DNA from: Streptomyces sp. RPA4-2
GTDB lineage: Bacteria; Actinomycetota; Actinomycetes; Streptomycetales; Streptomycetaceae
DNA: 64,000 nucleotides
NCBI RefSeq assembly: GCF_012273515.2
Contig: NZ_CP050975.2
Span: 682,001 to 746,000 of the forward strand
Reading direction: 5' to 3'
Part shown: positions 15,869 to 25,830 of the stretch, in pieces
Numbering within the stretch: position 1 is the first letter of the stretch
How the letters are laid out: every line of letters starts with the position of its first letter
Notes under the pieces: generated by a model
Database searches by the model: none
What the model was told of the DNA's origin: nothing
What the model saw: the letters and a program-made list of their open reading frames with translations, nothing else
Made by a program: the position numbers and the translations under genes

Positions 15869-18643
15869 TCAGCTCGGCAGCTTCCAGTTCTGGGCATTCG
15901 AGCCGTTGCAGCCGTAGAGCTGGAGTTGGGTGCCGTTCGTGGTGGTGGAGTTGGGGTCGTCCAGGCACAGCTTGGACTGGGGATTGACCAGTGATCCGTT
16001 GGCGCTCGAGGTCCATTGCTGAGCTCCGCTGCCGTTGCACGTCCACAGTTGGACCAGTGTGCCGTTGGTGGTTCCGCTGTGGTCGGCGTCCAGGCATTTG
16101 CCGAGGGTCCGGACCGTTCCGTCGCCTGCGACGATCCAGTCCTGGGCGTAGGTGTTGTTGCAGCTCCAGATCTGGACGTGGGTGCCGTCGGTGGTGGAGG
16201 AACTCGCGTCGTCCACACACAGGTTGGCGGCCACCGCGGAGGAGATGGTGCCGATGCGGGGCGTGGCCGGGGCCGCGGTGTCACCGGCGTAGGAGGGCGG
16301 GGCCGCGGAAGCGGCCGTCGCCCAGGAGGTGTTGGCGGTGGTGCCGAGCGTGTAGTCCAGCGTGCCGCCGGCGGTGATCGCCGTGGTGGGGGCGTAGGCG
16401 TTGTTCCAGGCGGTGCCGTTCCATGCCGCGGACTGCACGTAGGGAGCGTTGTCGGCGGCGCCGTTGCCATTGACCGTCAGCGTCTTGCCCGACGGGAGTG
16501 TGACCACGGCTTGGGTGAACAGGGGGGAGCCCAGGGCGAGGTCGGAAGTGCCCGGGGTCTCGGGGTACATGCCGAGTGCGGACCACACGTACCAGGCGCT
16601 CATCGCGCCGAGATCGTCATTGCCGTCGGCCAGGCCACCGGGGGTGTTCGCCCAGATCTGGTCCTGGATCGCCCGGACGGTGCCCTGCGTCTTGTAGGGC
16701 TGTCCGGTGTAGTCGTACTCCCACGGCAGTTCGATGCTGGGTTCGTTGCCGACCCACGCGTAGCCCTTGTCGCCGGTGTAGCTGCGCAGCACGGTGTCCA
16801 GGTAGTGGTTCATCGCCGTGTTGCCGCCCTTGGCACGCGCCAGGCCGCCGATGTCGAACGGCACCATCCCGGTGTAGATCCAGGAGTCGGCCTCGACCAT
16901 GTCGGTGCCGCTGGTGGGGTCGAAGCCGCCGGTCCAGGAACCGCCGGCGTTGCGCGGTTCGACGAAGCCGGAGGCCGGGTTGAGTACGTTGCGCCAGCCT
17001 TGGGCACGGTTGGCGTACGTCCTCTGGTTACCTGTGTCGCCGAGCGCCCCGGCCATCGCGGAGATGGCGAAGTCCGCGGTGTTGTACTCCAGCGTGGTGG
17101 CCACCGGGCCGTAGAAGTTGCAGCAGCCGTAGCTGCCGTCGTGCGGCATGTATCCGGGTGAGTTCAGGTAGTTCAGGCCCGGCCGGTCGTTGTTGGCCGT
17201 GCTCGCCTGTTTGACCATATCGGCCAGGGCGGCCGAGGTGTCGAAGTCCCTGGCGCCGAAGGCGTAGTAGTCGGCGAGGATGGCGTCCGCGGGGTCGCCC
17301 ACCATGACGTAGGACTCCCCGTTGTTCTCCGACCACTTGGGGAAGACTCCGGTCTGGGCGTAGTCGTCGACCATCGACTGCGCGGTGTCCGAGGCGACCT
17401 GGGGAGCGACCAGGGCTTCGAGTTGGGCTTGCGAGCGGTAGATGTCCCAGCCGGAGTAGTTGGCGTACGCCGCTCGGTGGCCGGTGTCCACGGTGTGCGT
17501 TCTGCCGTCGAAACCGTAGTACTGGCCGTTGGTGTCGCTGATGACGTTCGGGTGCAGCAGCGAGTGGTAGAGCGCCGTGTAGAAGCTCTGTTGCTGTGCG
17601 GCCGTCCCGCCGGCGATCTGTATCTTGCCGAGTGCGCTGTTCCAGGCGTTCTGCGCGGCGGTGCGCGTCGCGTTGAAGTCCCACCCGGTGTTCTCCGCGG
17701 CCCGGTTGGCCGTCGCGTTGGCGACCGAGACGTAGGAGATGCCGACCTTGGCCTGCACCACCGGGTTGGCGGTCGTGTTGAAGGTGACGTAGCCGTTGGA
17801 GGCGGCGGCGTTCGGGGTGGCGCCGGCCTTGGCCGCCTTCGGGGCCGTCGCGGTGGGGGCCTTGCCGTGAAGTACCGGCTTGTTGGGCTTCTCGGCGGCG
17901 TTCGTGGACGCCGTGCCGGGCTTCGCCGGGATGGTGGCCGACGTCTTCGCGACCGAGGCGCCCTGCGAGGTGAACGGCTGGTCGAAGACCATGTCGAAGT
18001 ACACGCTGTAGGTGTTCCCCGCGCCGCAGAAGTGGCCGCTGGTGACCTGGCCGCTCACCTCGGTGTTCGAGACCTTGGTGAACTGCGTCGAGGTGGCGCC
18101 GTTCTGGCTTCCGGTGAGTTTGAAGATCAGGTTGGCCTGGCTGCTCGAGGGGAAGGTGAAGCGCGCCATGCCGCTGCGTGTCGTCGTGGTCAGCTCGGTG
18201 GTCACCTGATTGTTGAGGGCGACCTTGTAGGAGCCGGCCGACGCCGACTCGTTGGCGTGCGAGAACGCGTCCGTCGCACCGGTGTTGACGGTGCCGACCG
18301 TAGGCAGCACCGGTATGTCGCCGACGGCGCCGCAGCCGGGCCCGGCGATGTGCGTGAGGCTGAAGCCGGTGATGGACGAGTCGTTGTACTCGTATCCGCC
18401 GCCGGAGGGACGCGACGGCGTGTCCGGGCTCCACTGCACCATGCCGAACGGCACGTCGGCCCCGGGGAAGTCGTCCGCCTGGTTCGACGTCCCGATGAAC
18501 GGGTTGACCACGGTGGCGGGCGACGTGACGAGCGCGGCCTTCTCGGCCGCCGACGCGGGTGCGCACAGGCCGGCCGCGGCCAGCGCGGCAGCGGCAAGTA
18601 AGCCGATCGCGGTGGTTCCGGGTGGTCTCGGCAGTCGTTTCAT
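15869..18643 (-). CDS. Secreted GH92 alpha-mannosidase with C-terminal ricin-type lectin
   Basis: 924 residues from the ATG at 18643, behind GGAGAG. A signal peptide covers residues 1 to about 33 (MKRLPRPPGTTAIGLLAAAA and on to APASA). GH92 hallmarks follow: NPFIGTSNQADDFPGADVPF, GMVQWSPDT, THIAGPGCGAVGDIPVLP, YSGWDIYRSQ and GNDDLGAMSAWYVWSALGMY. GH92 enzymes are calcium-dependent exo-alpha-mannosidases. The last roughly 125 residues are a ricin B trefoil with three QxW motifs (QDW, QQW, QNW), probably binding galactose/mannose polymers. An alanine/lysine/proline-rich stretch around residues 245-290 looks like an inserted loop. Two LacI-type operators lie just upstream, suggesting induction by mannan or mannoside breakdown. 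Confidence 0.93.
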   Translation of the reverse strand: MKRLPRPPGTTAIGLLAAAALAAAGLCAPASAAEKAALVTSPATVVNPFIGTSNQADDFPGADVPFGMVQWSPDTPSRPSGGGYEYNDSSITGFSLTHIAGPGCGAVGDIPVLPTVGTVNTGATDAFSHANESASAGSYKVALNNQVTTELTTTTRSGMARFTFPSSSQANLIFKLTGSQNGATSTQFTKVSNTEVSGQVTSGHFCGAGNTYSVYFDMVFDQPFTSQGASVAKTSATIPAKPGTASTNAAEKPNKPVLHGKAPTATAPKAAKAGATPNAAASNGYVTFNTTANPVVQAKVGISYVSVANATANRAAENTGWDFNATRTAAQNAWNSALGKIQIAGGTAAQQQSFYTALYHSLLHPNVISDTNGQYYGFDGRTHTVDTGHRAAYANYSGWDIYRSQAQLEALVAPQVASDTAQSMVDDYAQTGVFPKWSENNGESYVMVGDPADAILADYYAFGARDFDTSAALADMVKQASTANNDRPGLNYLNSPGYMPHDGSYGCCNFYGPVATTLEYNTADFAISAMAGALGDTGNQRTYANRAQGWRNVLNPASGFVEPRNAGGSWTGGFDPTSGTDMVEADSWIYTGMVPFDIGGLARAKGGNTAMNHYLDTVLRSYTGDKGYAWVGNEPSIELPWEYDYTGQPYKTQGTVRAIQDQIWANTPGGLADGNDDLGAMSAWYVWSALGMYPETPGTSDLALGSPLFTQAVVTLPSGKTLTVNGNGAADNAPYVQSAAWNGTAWNNAYAPTTAITAGGTLDYTLGTTANTSWATAASAAPPSYAGDTAAPATPRIGTISSAVAANLCVDDASSSTTDGTHVQIWSCNNTYAQDWIVAGDGTVRTLGKCLDADHSGTTNGTLVQLWTCNGSGAQQWTSSANGSLVNPQSKLCLDDPNSTTTNGTQLQLYGCNGSNAQNWKLPS

Positions 18644-18682
18644 CACGGTCTCTCCTCTACTCGGAAGCAGGAAGCGGCACTT

Positions 18683-18694
18683 GACAACGTTGCC
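18683..18694. promoter_or_regulatory. LacI-type operator half-perfect copy (GACAACGTTGCC)
   Basis: It matches the perfect palindrome at 18735-18746 in ten of twelve positions and lies 40 bp before the GH92 start codon. The CG-centred AACGTT core is typical of LacI/GalR-family sugar repressors. Confidence 0.6.
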
Positions 18695-18734
18695 TTCCGG
18701 TCAAAAACGCGACGCTCGGGTCACGGCCGAGACT

Positions 18735-18746
18735 GACAACGTTGTC
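18735..18746. promoter_or_regulatory. LacI-type operator, perfect palindrome GACAACGTTGTC
   Basis: Perfect 12-bp palindrome, 52 bp from its near copy and 92 bp before the GH92 start. Paired operators suggest cooperative or looping repression by a LacI-family regulator encoded elsewhere. Confidence 0.65.
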
Positions 18747-19299
18747 CCATCACTGGGACGGGGCGCCTGGCGATGCGAACGCGGTGACGGAGCCCCGGGG
18801 TCACGAGCGCCTGGGGGCACAGACGGGAACTGTTCGCGAAGTTAGCCACAAGGCAGGGTCATGTCAACGATTCGCGCAAGCGGTCGCCTCCAGCCCGCGC
18901 ATCCTCGGACCGCGCCGCATGGCCACGGGGCGCCGCACACTTCCCCGGACCTCGGCGGGGCGTCCGTGGAGCGGCGCAACGGCCATGATCCGGACAGCTG
19001 TTCCGCGCCTCTGGGTCTCGACGGTGGTCCGGCGCGGCGGCGCCGGCGATGTGCGACATCGCCGGGCGCGCCCCGACCCCCGGGGCGTCCGCGCCGCCCA
19101 TCCCGCAGCTCACCCCAACTCCGGCCAGGAGCACGGGCAAGGGCAAGGGCAACCGCGAGGGAGATGACGGACTCTCAACCGCACCCGCGCACTCCTGGTG
19201 ACCTGGGGCGCACTCCGGGAAGCCCTGAGGGCTCGCGCCAACACGTGTCGCAACAGCGGACGCGAATGCTGGCGGAACAACAGTCGCAACCCGTGTGGT

Positions 19300-20553
19300 T
19301 CAGTGCCTCATTGCCCTTTTCGCCGCTCCGCAACGGAGCGTCCGGCCTTCGGGGCCGGTGACGGGGCTCGCGGGGTGGCCGCCCTCGCCGGCACTCTCCG
19401 TGGCCGTCGCGGGCCGGCGGCGCACCGCGACCATGGCCACGTCGTCCTGCACCTCCCCGCCCGCATGGACGGTCAGGTCACTCATGAGGCGTTCGATCAG
19501 GTAGTGCGGTTCGTCCTCGGCGAGGAGCGCGAAACGGTCCAGTGCCGGGTAGAACGCACCCGCCCCGTCGCGGGTCTCCAGGAGGCCGTCGGTGTGCAGG
19601 AGCAGCGTGTCCTCCGGCTCGAATCGGAAGGTGTTGACCTGATAGGCCGCCCGGTCGCCGCCCAGGCCGAGCGGTGGTGCCGGCTGCGGCACTTCGAGGA
19701 AGTCCACGTCCGCGCCGTGGGAGCGCATCGAGTCGGGGTGGCCGCAGCTGATCACGCGGACGACGTGCAAGTCGTCGGGTATCTCCAGGACGAGAGCGGT
19801 GATGAACCGCTCCGCCGCATTGCTGTCCGTCTCGCTGACCTGGTCGACACGGCGGCGCACGCCGGCGTCCAAGGAGAGGGCGACATGCTCCAGTTGTACG
19901 TCGCGGTGCGCGGCTTCGCGGAACGCGCCGATGACCGCTGCCGCGTCGTCGACTGCCGCCAAGCCGTTGCCCCGCACGTCGCCGATCAACATGCGGACCG
20001 TATGTTCGACGCGTTCGGCGGCGTACACGTCACCGCCGATATGTGCGTGGGCGGCTGCCGAGCGGTAGGCCGTGGCGATCTCCAGCCCTGCCATACGGCA
20101 GGGCAACGGGGGGAGCAGCGCCTTCTGCGCTGTCTCCGAGACGGAGCGCACCGCACAGAGCGTTCGGTGGTCCACGTCGCGCATGCGCCGGAACACGAGG
20201 ACCAGGACGCCGACGACCAGCAGGCCCAGGACGTCGATCGGGAGGATCGGTGAGCTGGGCAGTCCGTCGTCGGCGTCGACCGCCACCACGCCGAGACAGG
20301 CGAGGGCGGTCATGCTGACGGTGGTACGCGTGTTGTCCGCCGCGGCGGTGAGCGCCGGCACCGCCACCAACAACACTTCCAGGTGGACGTCCGCCGGGAC
20401 GATCACGCCCCACAGGGTGACGCCGAGCAGTACGGCCGAGGCGACCACGACCGCGATGAGCGTTCGTGGCCGTACCGCCGGGAAGCTGACGGCAACTCCC
20501 CCGGCAGTCGCGACGCGGTGCGTGCCTGTCACGATGTGTGTCTGCTTCGTCAT
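19300..20553 (-). CDS. Membrane-anchored SpoIIE-family phosphatase
   Basis: 417 residues from the ATG at 20553, which has an excellent GGAGG six bases upstream. A hydrophobic region at about 30-125 holds about four membrane segments (LIAVVVASAVLLGVTLWGVI and following). The cytoplasmic PP2C domain is intact: HIGGDVYAAER, GDVRGNGLAAVDDAAAV, LHTDGLLETR and QDDVAMVAV. It shares architecture and many sequence blocks with 10972-12237 (ERFITAL, VISCGHP, PPLGLGG), so the two are paralogues. No kinase or STAS partner is adjacent. It is downstream of the acetolactate-synthase-like gene but separated by 315 bp, so it is probably an independent unit. Confidence 0.9.
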   Translation of the reverse strand: MTKQTHIVTGTHRVATAGGVAVSFPAVRPRTLIAVVVASAVLLGVTLWGVIVPADVHLEVLLVAVPALTAAADNTRTTVSMTALACLGVVAVDADDGLPSSPILPIDVLGLLVVGVLVLVFRRMRDVDHRTLCAVRSVSETAQKALLPPLPCRMAGLEIATAYRSAAAHAHIGGDVYAAERVEHTVRMLIGDVRGNGLAAVDDAAAVIGAFREAAHRDVQLEHVALSLDAGVRRRVDQVSETDSNAAERFITALVLEIPDDLHVVRVISCGHPDSMRSHGADVDFLEVPQPAPPLGLGGDRAAYQVNTFRFEPEDTLLLHTDGLLETRDGAGAFYPALDRFALLAEDEPHYLIERLMSDLTVHAGGEVQDDVAMVAVRRRPATATESAGEGGHPASPVTGPEGRTLRCGAAKRAMRH

Positions 20554-20868
20554 GAGAACCTCCTGCCACGTACGACATCTGGCTGGTCCGGCCGACACGA
20601 CAGGTGTCCGCCGGCGCCGGTGGGAAGCCTCGGTCGTACGTCGTGTCATGCGCGTCGCCTCACCGTGGCTGATCGGGCAACGCGAGTTCGGCCGGGGCCG
20701 GTTGGCCCACTGGTCGGCAGTCGCGACCGCGGACCGCGGGCCTCCACTCAGGCCGGGGGTCGGCTGTTTCCCGCCGTGTGACGGCCGCACCGCGGGCGCT
20801 CGCGGCGCCGTGGCCGCACGGGCACCGGCGGGAAGTCGCGCTGCGCCCGAGCCGCGGTCGTCGGCGCG
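20554..20868. other. Upstream region of the membrane phosphatase, no gene seen
   Basis: It holds the GGAGG ribosome site of the phosphatase and presumably its promoter. No convincing hexamers, palindromes or reading frames were found. Confidence 0.4.
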
Positions 20869-22551
20869 TCATCGCGGAACGCTGTCCTGGAGTTGCGCGA
20901 AGAGTTCCGCGTTGTGCGTGTAGTCGACCGGGACGTCGATGACCGTGATGCCGGGGTCGCAGAGCCCGACCGGGTCGAGAGACCCGCGCAGTTCGGTCTC
21001 GAAGGCGTCCATGGTCTCGGTCCGAATCCCTCTGGCGCCGAACGCGCAGGCGTACAGGGTGATGTCGCAGGCGCCGGACCGGACGCCGGAGGCTCTGCCG
21101 TATCTGCGATGCTCCTGGAAGGCCACCGTGTCGTAGGCGTTGTCCCGCATGATCACATGTGTGGCGTGGAGGCCCAGACGGGTGGCGGTCTCCATTTCCT
21201 GTGCGCCGGCCAGAAACCCGCCGTCCCCGGAGACCGACACCACCTGTGTCCCCGGCCGCAGCAGCGCGGCGGTCATCGCCCGTGGCAGGCCGACTCCCGG
21301 TGTCTGCGGGCCGTTGGAGAGCAGGAGGCGGCGCGGCTGGTGTCCGCGGAAGTGACGGGCCAGGTAGATGTGCGAGCCGGTGTCGGACACCACGGTGGCA
21401 TCGTCGTCCACGACCTCGGAGATCTTCTGGATCACCGCGCCTGGATCGAGGCCGGCGGCGGTGGCCGGTGCCGCCCTGGCCTCCTCCTCGATGCGGGCCA
21501 GCGCGGTGTGTTGTTCGGCCAGGGCAGCTCGGGTCCGGTCGCTGATCGGCAGTCCGGAGAGCTCCCCCGACAGCTCGTCGACCGTCGCGGCCACATCGCC
21601 CCGCAGTTCCAGAGCGGGCTGGTAGTGGCTGCCGATCTCGGCGGGCAGCGCGTCGATGTGGACGATCGTTCGGGCCGGGTCGGTGTTCCAGAGGCCCGGG
21701 TCGTACTCCACGGGGTCGTAGCCGACGGTGATCAGCGCGTCGGCGTGCGTCACCATGGCGTCCCCCGGCTGGTCACGGAAGAGGCCGACCCGGCCGGCGT
21801 ACTGCTCCTCCAGTGCGCGCGGGACGATGCCCGCGGCCTGGAAGGTCTCCACCACGGGCAGGCCGGTGACGCGGATCAGTTCACGCAGCGCGGTGCAGGC
21901 CTCGGTGTCCGCACCCCGCAGCCCGACGAGGAGGAGGGGCTGCCGCGCGGCGCGGATGATCTGTGCGGCACGGTGGATGCACTCGGCGGGAGCGGGACCG
22001 TGAGCCGGGTGCCTGTGCGGCTGGACGACGCTTGCGGCGGTGGGCGCTCCCGCGACGTCGTCCGGTATCATCACCGCGGCCGCGCCGCGGGGTGGGGTGA
22101 CCGCTGCACGCAGGGCGTTGGCGATGGCTTCGGGGACATGGTCGGGGTCGCGGACCTCGCAGGTGTGGGTGGTGACCAGTCTCAGTGCGGCGATGGCGTC
22201 CATCGACCGCTGGGTTCGCTTGAACCGGTCCCGGCCGGTCACCGCTGCGCACACCGCAATCATGGGGTGCTGCTCAGTCGTCGCCAGGAGGAGGCCGGTC
22301 ATCAGGTTGGCGGTGCCGGCTCCTGAGGTGGCCAGGACCGCTCCGGGGGTGCCGGTCAGCAGCCCGACGGCGGCGGCCATCACGGCCGCGTTCTGTTCGT
22401 GGTGGCACATCACAAGTTCGGGGCCTGCGACGGCCAGGGCATCGTGAACGGCGTCGCTCGCGCTTCCCGGGACACCGAAGACGTACGGCACGCCGTACTG
22501 GGAGAGGGTCTCGACCATGCGCTGGGCCGCGCCGATGGGTGGGGTGGGCAT
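20869..22551 (-). CDS. Acetolactate-synthase-like TPP-dependent enzyme
   Basis: 560 residues from the ATG at 22551 (AAAGGCGG upstream). It has the three-domain layout of ThDP enzymes: a pyrimidine-binding domain with the catalytic Glu52 in CHHEQNAAVMA, a central domain, and a PP domain with GDG at 442-444 and Asn471 (GDG-X26-N). Length and motifs fit the AlsS/IlvB group, which condenses two pyruvates to acetolactate. A small regulatory subunit (IlvH) is not adjacent, which favours a catabolic AlsS-like or other carboligase/decarboxylase role over valine/leucine biosynthesis. No acetolactate decarboxylase is present nearby. The precise substrate is uncertain. Confidence 0.85.
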   Translation of the reverse strand: MPTPPIGAAQRMVETLSQYGVPYVFGVPGSASDAVHDALAVAGPELVMCHHEQNAAVMAAAVGLLTGTPGAVLATSGAGTANLMTGLLLATTEQHPMIAVCAAVTGRDRFKRTQRSMDAIAALRLVTTHTCEVRDPDHVPEAIANALRAAVTPPRGAAAVMIPDDVAGAPTAASVVQPHRHPAHGPAPAECIHRAAQIIRAARQPLLLVGLRGADTEACTALRELIRVTGLPVVETFQAAGIVPRALEEQYAGRVGLFRDQPGDAMVTHADALITVGYDPVEYDPGLWNTDPARTIVHIDALPAEIGSHYQPALELRGDVAATVDELSGELSGLPISDRTRAALAEQHTALARIEEEARAAPATAAGLDPGAVIQKISEVVDDDATVVSDTGSHIYLARHFRGHQPRRLLLSNGPQTPGVGLPRAMTAALLRPGTQVVSVSGDGGFLAGAQEMETATRLGLHATHVIMRDNAYDTVAFQEHRRYGRASGVRSGACDITLYACAFGARGIRTETMDAFETELRGSLDPVGLCDPGITVIDVPVDYTHNAELFAQLQDSVPR

Positions 22552-23058
22552 GTGCCCGCCGCCTTTCTTCGTCCTTGTGTTCGCGCAACGGTGGTGGCCA
22601 TCGCCGCACAGGGGGTGTTGTCGCAGGGGGTGCTGTCGCAGGACCGGCTTCGCACTGTCGAGGCGTTTGAAGGCGTCCGAGCTGAAGTCGTCGCCGTCGC
22701 AAGGGAGTTCGCGGACCGCCACCTCGCCGCCTCATGCCGTCGGGCGATGTGGCGATCGTGTGGGACGGGCGCTCCGTCGGAGTCGACTCAGGACGATGTC
22801 CGGGCGGTGCGCGGGCAAGCGGTGGGCGTGCCCACGGGCTGAACGCGCTGTGGCGGGACAGGGGGGAATCAGGTGTGGTCATGGGCGTGATCATGGCGGT
22901 CCGCTCGCTTTCCGCGGTTAGCACGCGGGGCACGCCCGACGGTGTGCCGCCGGCACGCGCTGGTGCCGCATCACTTGTAGCCGCATCACTGGCAACGGTA
23001 GGCACGCACCCCCGCCCGGGGGCATCACGTGAATGCGTAGTCATGTCCGGTAGCGGCG
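22552..23058. other. Gene-free region upstream of the TPP enzyme
   Basis: No gene on either strand. A 15-bp unit (cGCAGGGGGTGyTGT) is repeated about twice at 22607-22645, and GCCGCATCACT occurs twice near 22965-22991. Neither has an assigned role. Confidence 0.4.
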
Positions 23059-25830
23059 TCAGGGACGCTCTGCGACTCCGGGAACCGGCCGGCCGTCTCG
23101 CAGCAGCCGGGCAAGCTGTGTACGCGTGGTGACCTTGAGCTTGCGGAAGACTTTGCGCAGATGGTAGTCGACCGTGCTGGCGCTGATGAACAGCCGCGAC
23201 GCGATCTCGGGGTTGGTGGCTCCCTCGGCCGCCAGCATCGCGACCCGTCTCTCCTGGGGGGTGAGCTGGTCACCGAAGCGGGACCTGCGTCTGAGGGTGG
23301 GCTCGCCGGCCGCCGACAGTTCGCTGCGGGCCCGTTCGGCGAAACCGTCCATGCCGAACCGCACGAACATCTCGTGCGCCCGCCGTAGTTGGTCCCGTGC
23401 CTCAAGGTGGCGGCGCTCGCGCCGCAGCCACTCCCCGTACAGAAGATGGACACGGGCCACCGCGGCACGCAGGCCGGTGCGCTCGAGCCGGCCCAACGCC
23501 GTGCGGTACAGGTCCTCGGCATCCGGGCCGACGGCGAGCAGAGCCCGGCAGTGTGCCTCGACGCCCGCCGCCCAGTGGCTGGAGCAGGGCCCGGTCGTCC
23601 CGCACAGCTCCCCCAGGGCCTCGTCGGCCTGGTCCTGGTGTCCGGTACGTACGGCCGCCTCGACGAGCTCGGCCAGCGCCCAGTTGCGGATGCGCTGGAT
23701 GCTGGAATCGGAGCAGGCCAGGCGCGCGGATTCCAGCGCCTGCTCGTATCGGCACGCACCGTTGTGGAGGACGGCGCCGGCCCACTGGAGGTAGGTCAGC
23801 GCCATGCCTTCGCCCCGCGCCATCGAGTCCCGGGTCGCGGTGCGGATCGCGGCAAGGGCCTCGTCGTCCCGGCCGCGGAAGACGGCGAGCCCCACCTCGG
23901 CGTAGGCGACCGGGCCGGCACCGGTCATGCAGGTGACGTCGGCAGCCGTCTCGGCCAACGACGCGGCCTGCAGGAGTTCACCGCCCAGCAGGTGCAGTCC
24001 CGCACGGGTGGCCGCGGCGACCGGGAGGATGCTGATCGCCCCTCGTACCTCGCACGATCGCAGCAGCCGCGTGGCCAGCAGTCGCCAGGCCTCGTCGTCC
24101 CACAACAGTCCAGCGCCATGGCCGGCCAGCCACAGCCAATACAGTTCCTCCTCCGGGGCCAGTTCCTCCGTGGTGAAAGCCGATACCGCCCTGCGCAATA
24201 CCGGAACCGCGGCGCCGCGGCCTTCGACGATGAGGAGCGTCAGTCCGTCCAGCAGGAGGTCCGAGGCGCGTGGCACCGGCGCCGCGGGCACCCGGCGAGC
24301 GCTGCGGGCGATCTCCGCGATCCGGCACTCGTCACCGAGCCGGCCGGCGAGCAGCGCAGCGGCCAGGGCTTGCAGATAGACATCCCTCGCACGGGAGGCG
24401 TCGATGGACTCGAATCGGCGGGCCGCGCGCAGCAGCACGGGGGCGGCTCCACCGCCGAAACTGCGGGCGAAGGCGATCTGTCCTCGCAGCAGCTCGCTGT
24501 TGGCGGCCCGCAGCTCGTTCTCGGGCCCCCGGTCGGCCAGCGTGAGGAGGCCGAGAGCGCTGTCGTACGCGCCGGCCTGCTGCTTGGCGCGTGCCGCACG
24601 CAGCGCCCGTTCCGCCCTGGCGGCGGGGTCGGCGGTGAGCGCGACCGACCGCTCCAGGAATGCCCCGGCGGCAGCGATACCACCACGTGCCAGGGCCCGG
24701 TGTGCCGACCCCTCGAGCTCCGCCGCGGCTTCCTCGTCGAAGCCGACGGCAGCCTGCGCGCGGTGCCAGGCACGCCGGTCCGGTTCCGAAGGACCGGTGA
24801 CGTCCGCCAGAGCCCGGTGCGCGGCCCGCCGCTGCGACGGCGGCACCGCCTGGTAGACAGCCGACCGCACCAGGGGATGGCGGAAGACCACCCGCGTGCC
24901 GATGGACAGCAGCCCGTCGGCCTCGGCCGCCGCCGCGGCCGAGCCCCCGATTCCCAGACGGGCGGCCGCGCGCCACAGCAATGCGGCGTCTCCCGTCGGT
25001 TCCGCCGCGGCCACCAGGAGCAGCATGCGAGTGGCCGCCGGAAGGCGGAGGACCCTGCTACGGAAGCTTTCCTCGATGCGCCCCGGCACGGCTGCGGTGT
25101 CGGTCGGACCGAAACCGCCCGCGAACCCCGCGGCCGTCATGGTCCGGGGCAGTTCGAGCAGGGCCAGCGGACTGCCCCGGGCCTCCGCCGCGATCCGCTC
25201 CACGACCACCTCGTCCAACGGCACGTGCAGGGCCGAGTGCAGCAAGGCGCGGGCGTCCCCGGGGCCGAGCCCGGTCAGCACCACCTCCTGCAACCCGCGT
25301 AGACCGCCACCGGCGCGGCGAGTGGCGAACACGAGACCTAGGGGCTCCGCACCGACGCGGTGCGCCACGAACGTGAGCGCCTGGGCCGAACCGGGATCGA
25401 GCCACTGGGCGTCGTCGATCACACAGATCAGCGGTTGGCGGGCCGCCGCCTCGGACAACAACCCGAGTACGGCCAGGCTCAGCATGAGGCGGTCGGGCGC
25501 CGTTCCGGTCCGCAGCCCGAAGGCCGCGGCCAGCGCGTCCTGCTGCGGTCCGGGCAGGTGCTCCAGCGTGGCCAGGAACGGCGCGCAGACCTGATGCAGC
25601 CCCCCGAAGGGCAGTTCCGCCTCCGCTTCCACACCGGCGGCTCGCACCACGTGGAAGCCGACCGCGGTCCAGGCCATGTGGTCGAGCAGCGCGGACTTGC
25701 CGATACCGGGCTCACCGACGACCACGAGAGCGCCACCCCGTCCGGCCTTGACGGCGTCCTGCCAGCGGTCGAACAACGCGCACTCGGCACGCCGGCCCAG
25801 CAAATCCGCGGGACGCCCCGGCAGCACCAT
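23059..25830 (-). CDS. Large ATP-binding LuxR-family (LAL) regulator
   Basis: 923 residues. AAA/STAND ATPase at the N-terminus with Walker A GEPGIGKS (39-46) and Walker B LICVIDDAQWLD (134-145). A long helical, TPR-like middle follows. The C-terminal LuxR helix-turn-helix is TPQERRVAMLAAEGATNPEI and on to LFISASTVDYHLRKVFRKLK. LAL proteins are ATP- and inducer-controlled activators of pathway genes. It sits alone, divergent from the TTA-containing regulator. The ATG has no good ribosome site but TAGATT lies six bases upstream, so the message may be leaderless. Confidence 0.92.
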   Translation of the reverse strand: MVLPGRPADLLGRRAECALFDRWQDAVKAGRGGALVVVGEPGIGKSALLDHMAWTAVGFHVVRAAGVEAEAELPFGGLHQVCAPFLATLEHLPGPQQDALAAAFGLRTGTAPDRLMLSLAVLGLLSEAAARQPLICVIDDAQWLDPGSAQALTFVAHRVGAEPLGLVFATRRAGGGLRGLQEVVLTGLGPGDARALLHSALHVPLDEVVVERIAAEARGSPLALLELPRTMTAAGFAGGFGPTDTAAVPGRIEESFRSRVLRLPAATRMLLLVAAAEPTGDAALLWRAAARLGIGGSAAAAAEADGLLSIGTRVVFRHPLVRSAVYQAVPPSQRRAAHRALADVTGPSEPDRRAWHRAQAAVGFDEEAAAELEGSAHRALARGGIAAAGAFLERSVALTADPAARAERALRAARAKQQAGAYDSALGLLTLADRGPENELRAANSELLRGQIAFARSFGGGAAPVLLRAARRFESIDASRARDVYLQALAAALLAGRLGDECRIAEIARSARRVPAAPVPRASDLLLDGLTLLIVEGRGAAVPVLRRAVSAFTTEELAPEEELYWLWLAGHGAGLLWDDEAWRLLATRLLRSCEVRGAISILPVAAATRAGLHLLGGELLQAASLAETAADVTCMTGAGPVAYAEVGLAVFRGRDDEALAAIRTATRDSMARGEGMALTYLQWAGAVLHNGACRYEQALESARLACSDSSIQRIRNWALAELVEAAVRTGHQDQADEALGELCGTTGPCSSHWAAGVEAHCRALLAVGPDAEDLYRTALGRLERTGLRAAVARVHLLYGEWLRRERRHLEARDQLRRAHEMFVRFGMDGFAERARSELSAAGEPTLRRRSRFGDQLTPQERRVAMLAAEGATNPEIASRLFISASTVDYHLRKVFRKLKVTTRTQLARLLRDGRPVPGVAERP

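Larger units (their letters stand above)
18644..19299. other. Long upstream region of the mannosidase gene, no gene seen
   Basis: 656 bp. The part next to the GH92 gene holds the two operators annotated separately. The rest (about 18850-19299) has only low-complexity shadow frames and a short GGGCAA tandem run near 19134-19150. I see no credible gene on either strand. Confidence 0.5.

Noticed and set aside
13933..16470. Open frame of 845 codons on the minus strand
   Set aside because: Its first part is the wrong frame of the GH92 gene and its middle is antisense to the FAD oxidoreductase. It is low-complexity Thr/Pro/Arg sequence with no domain.
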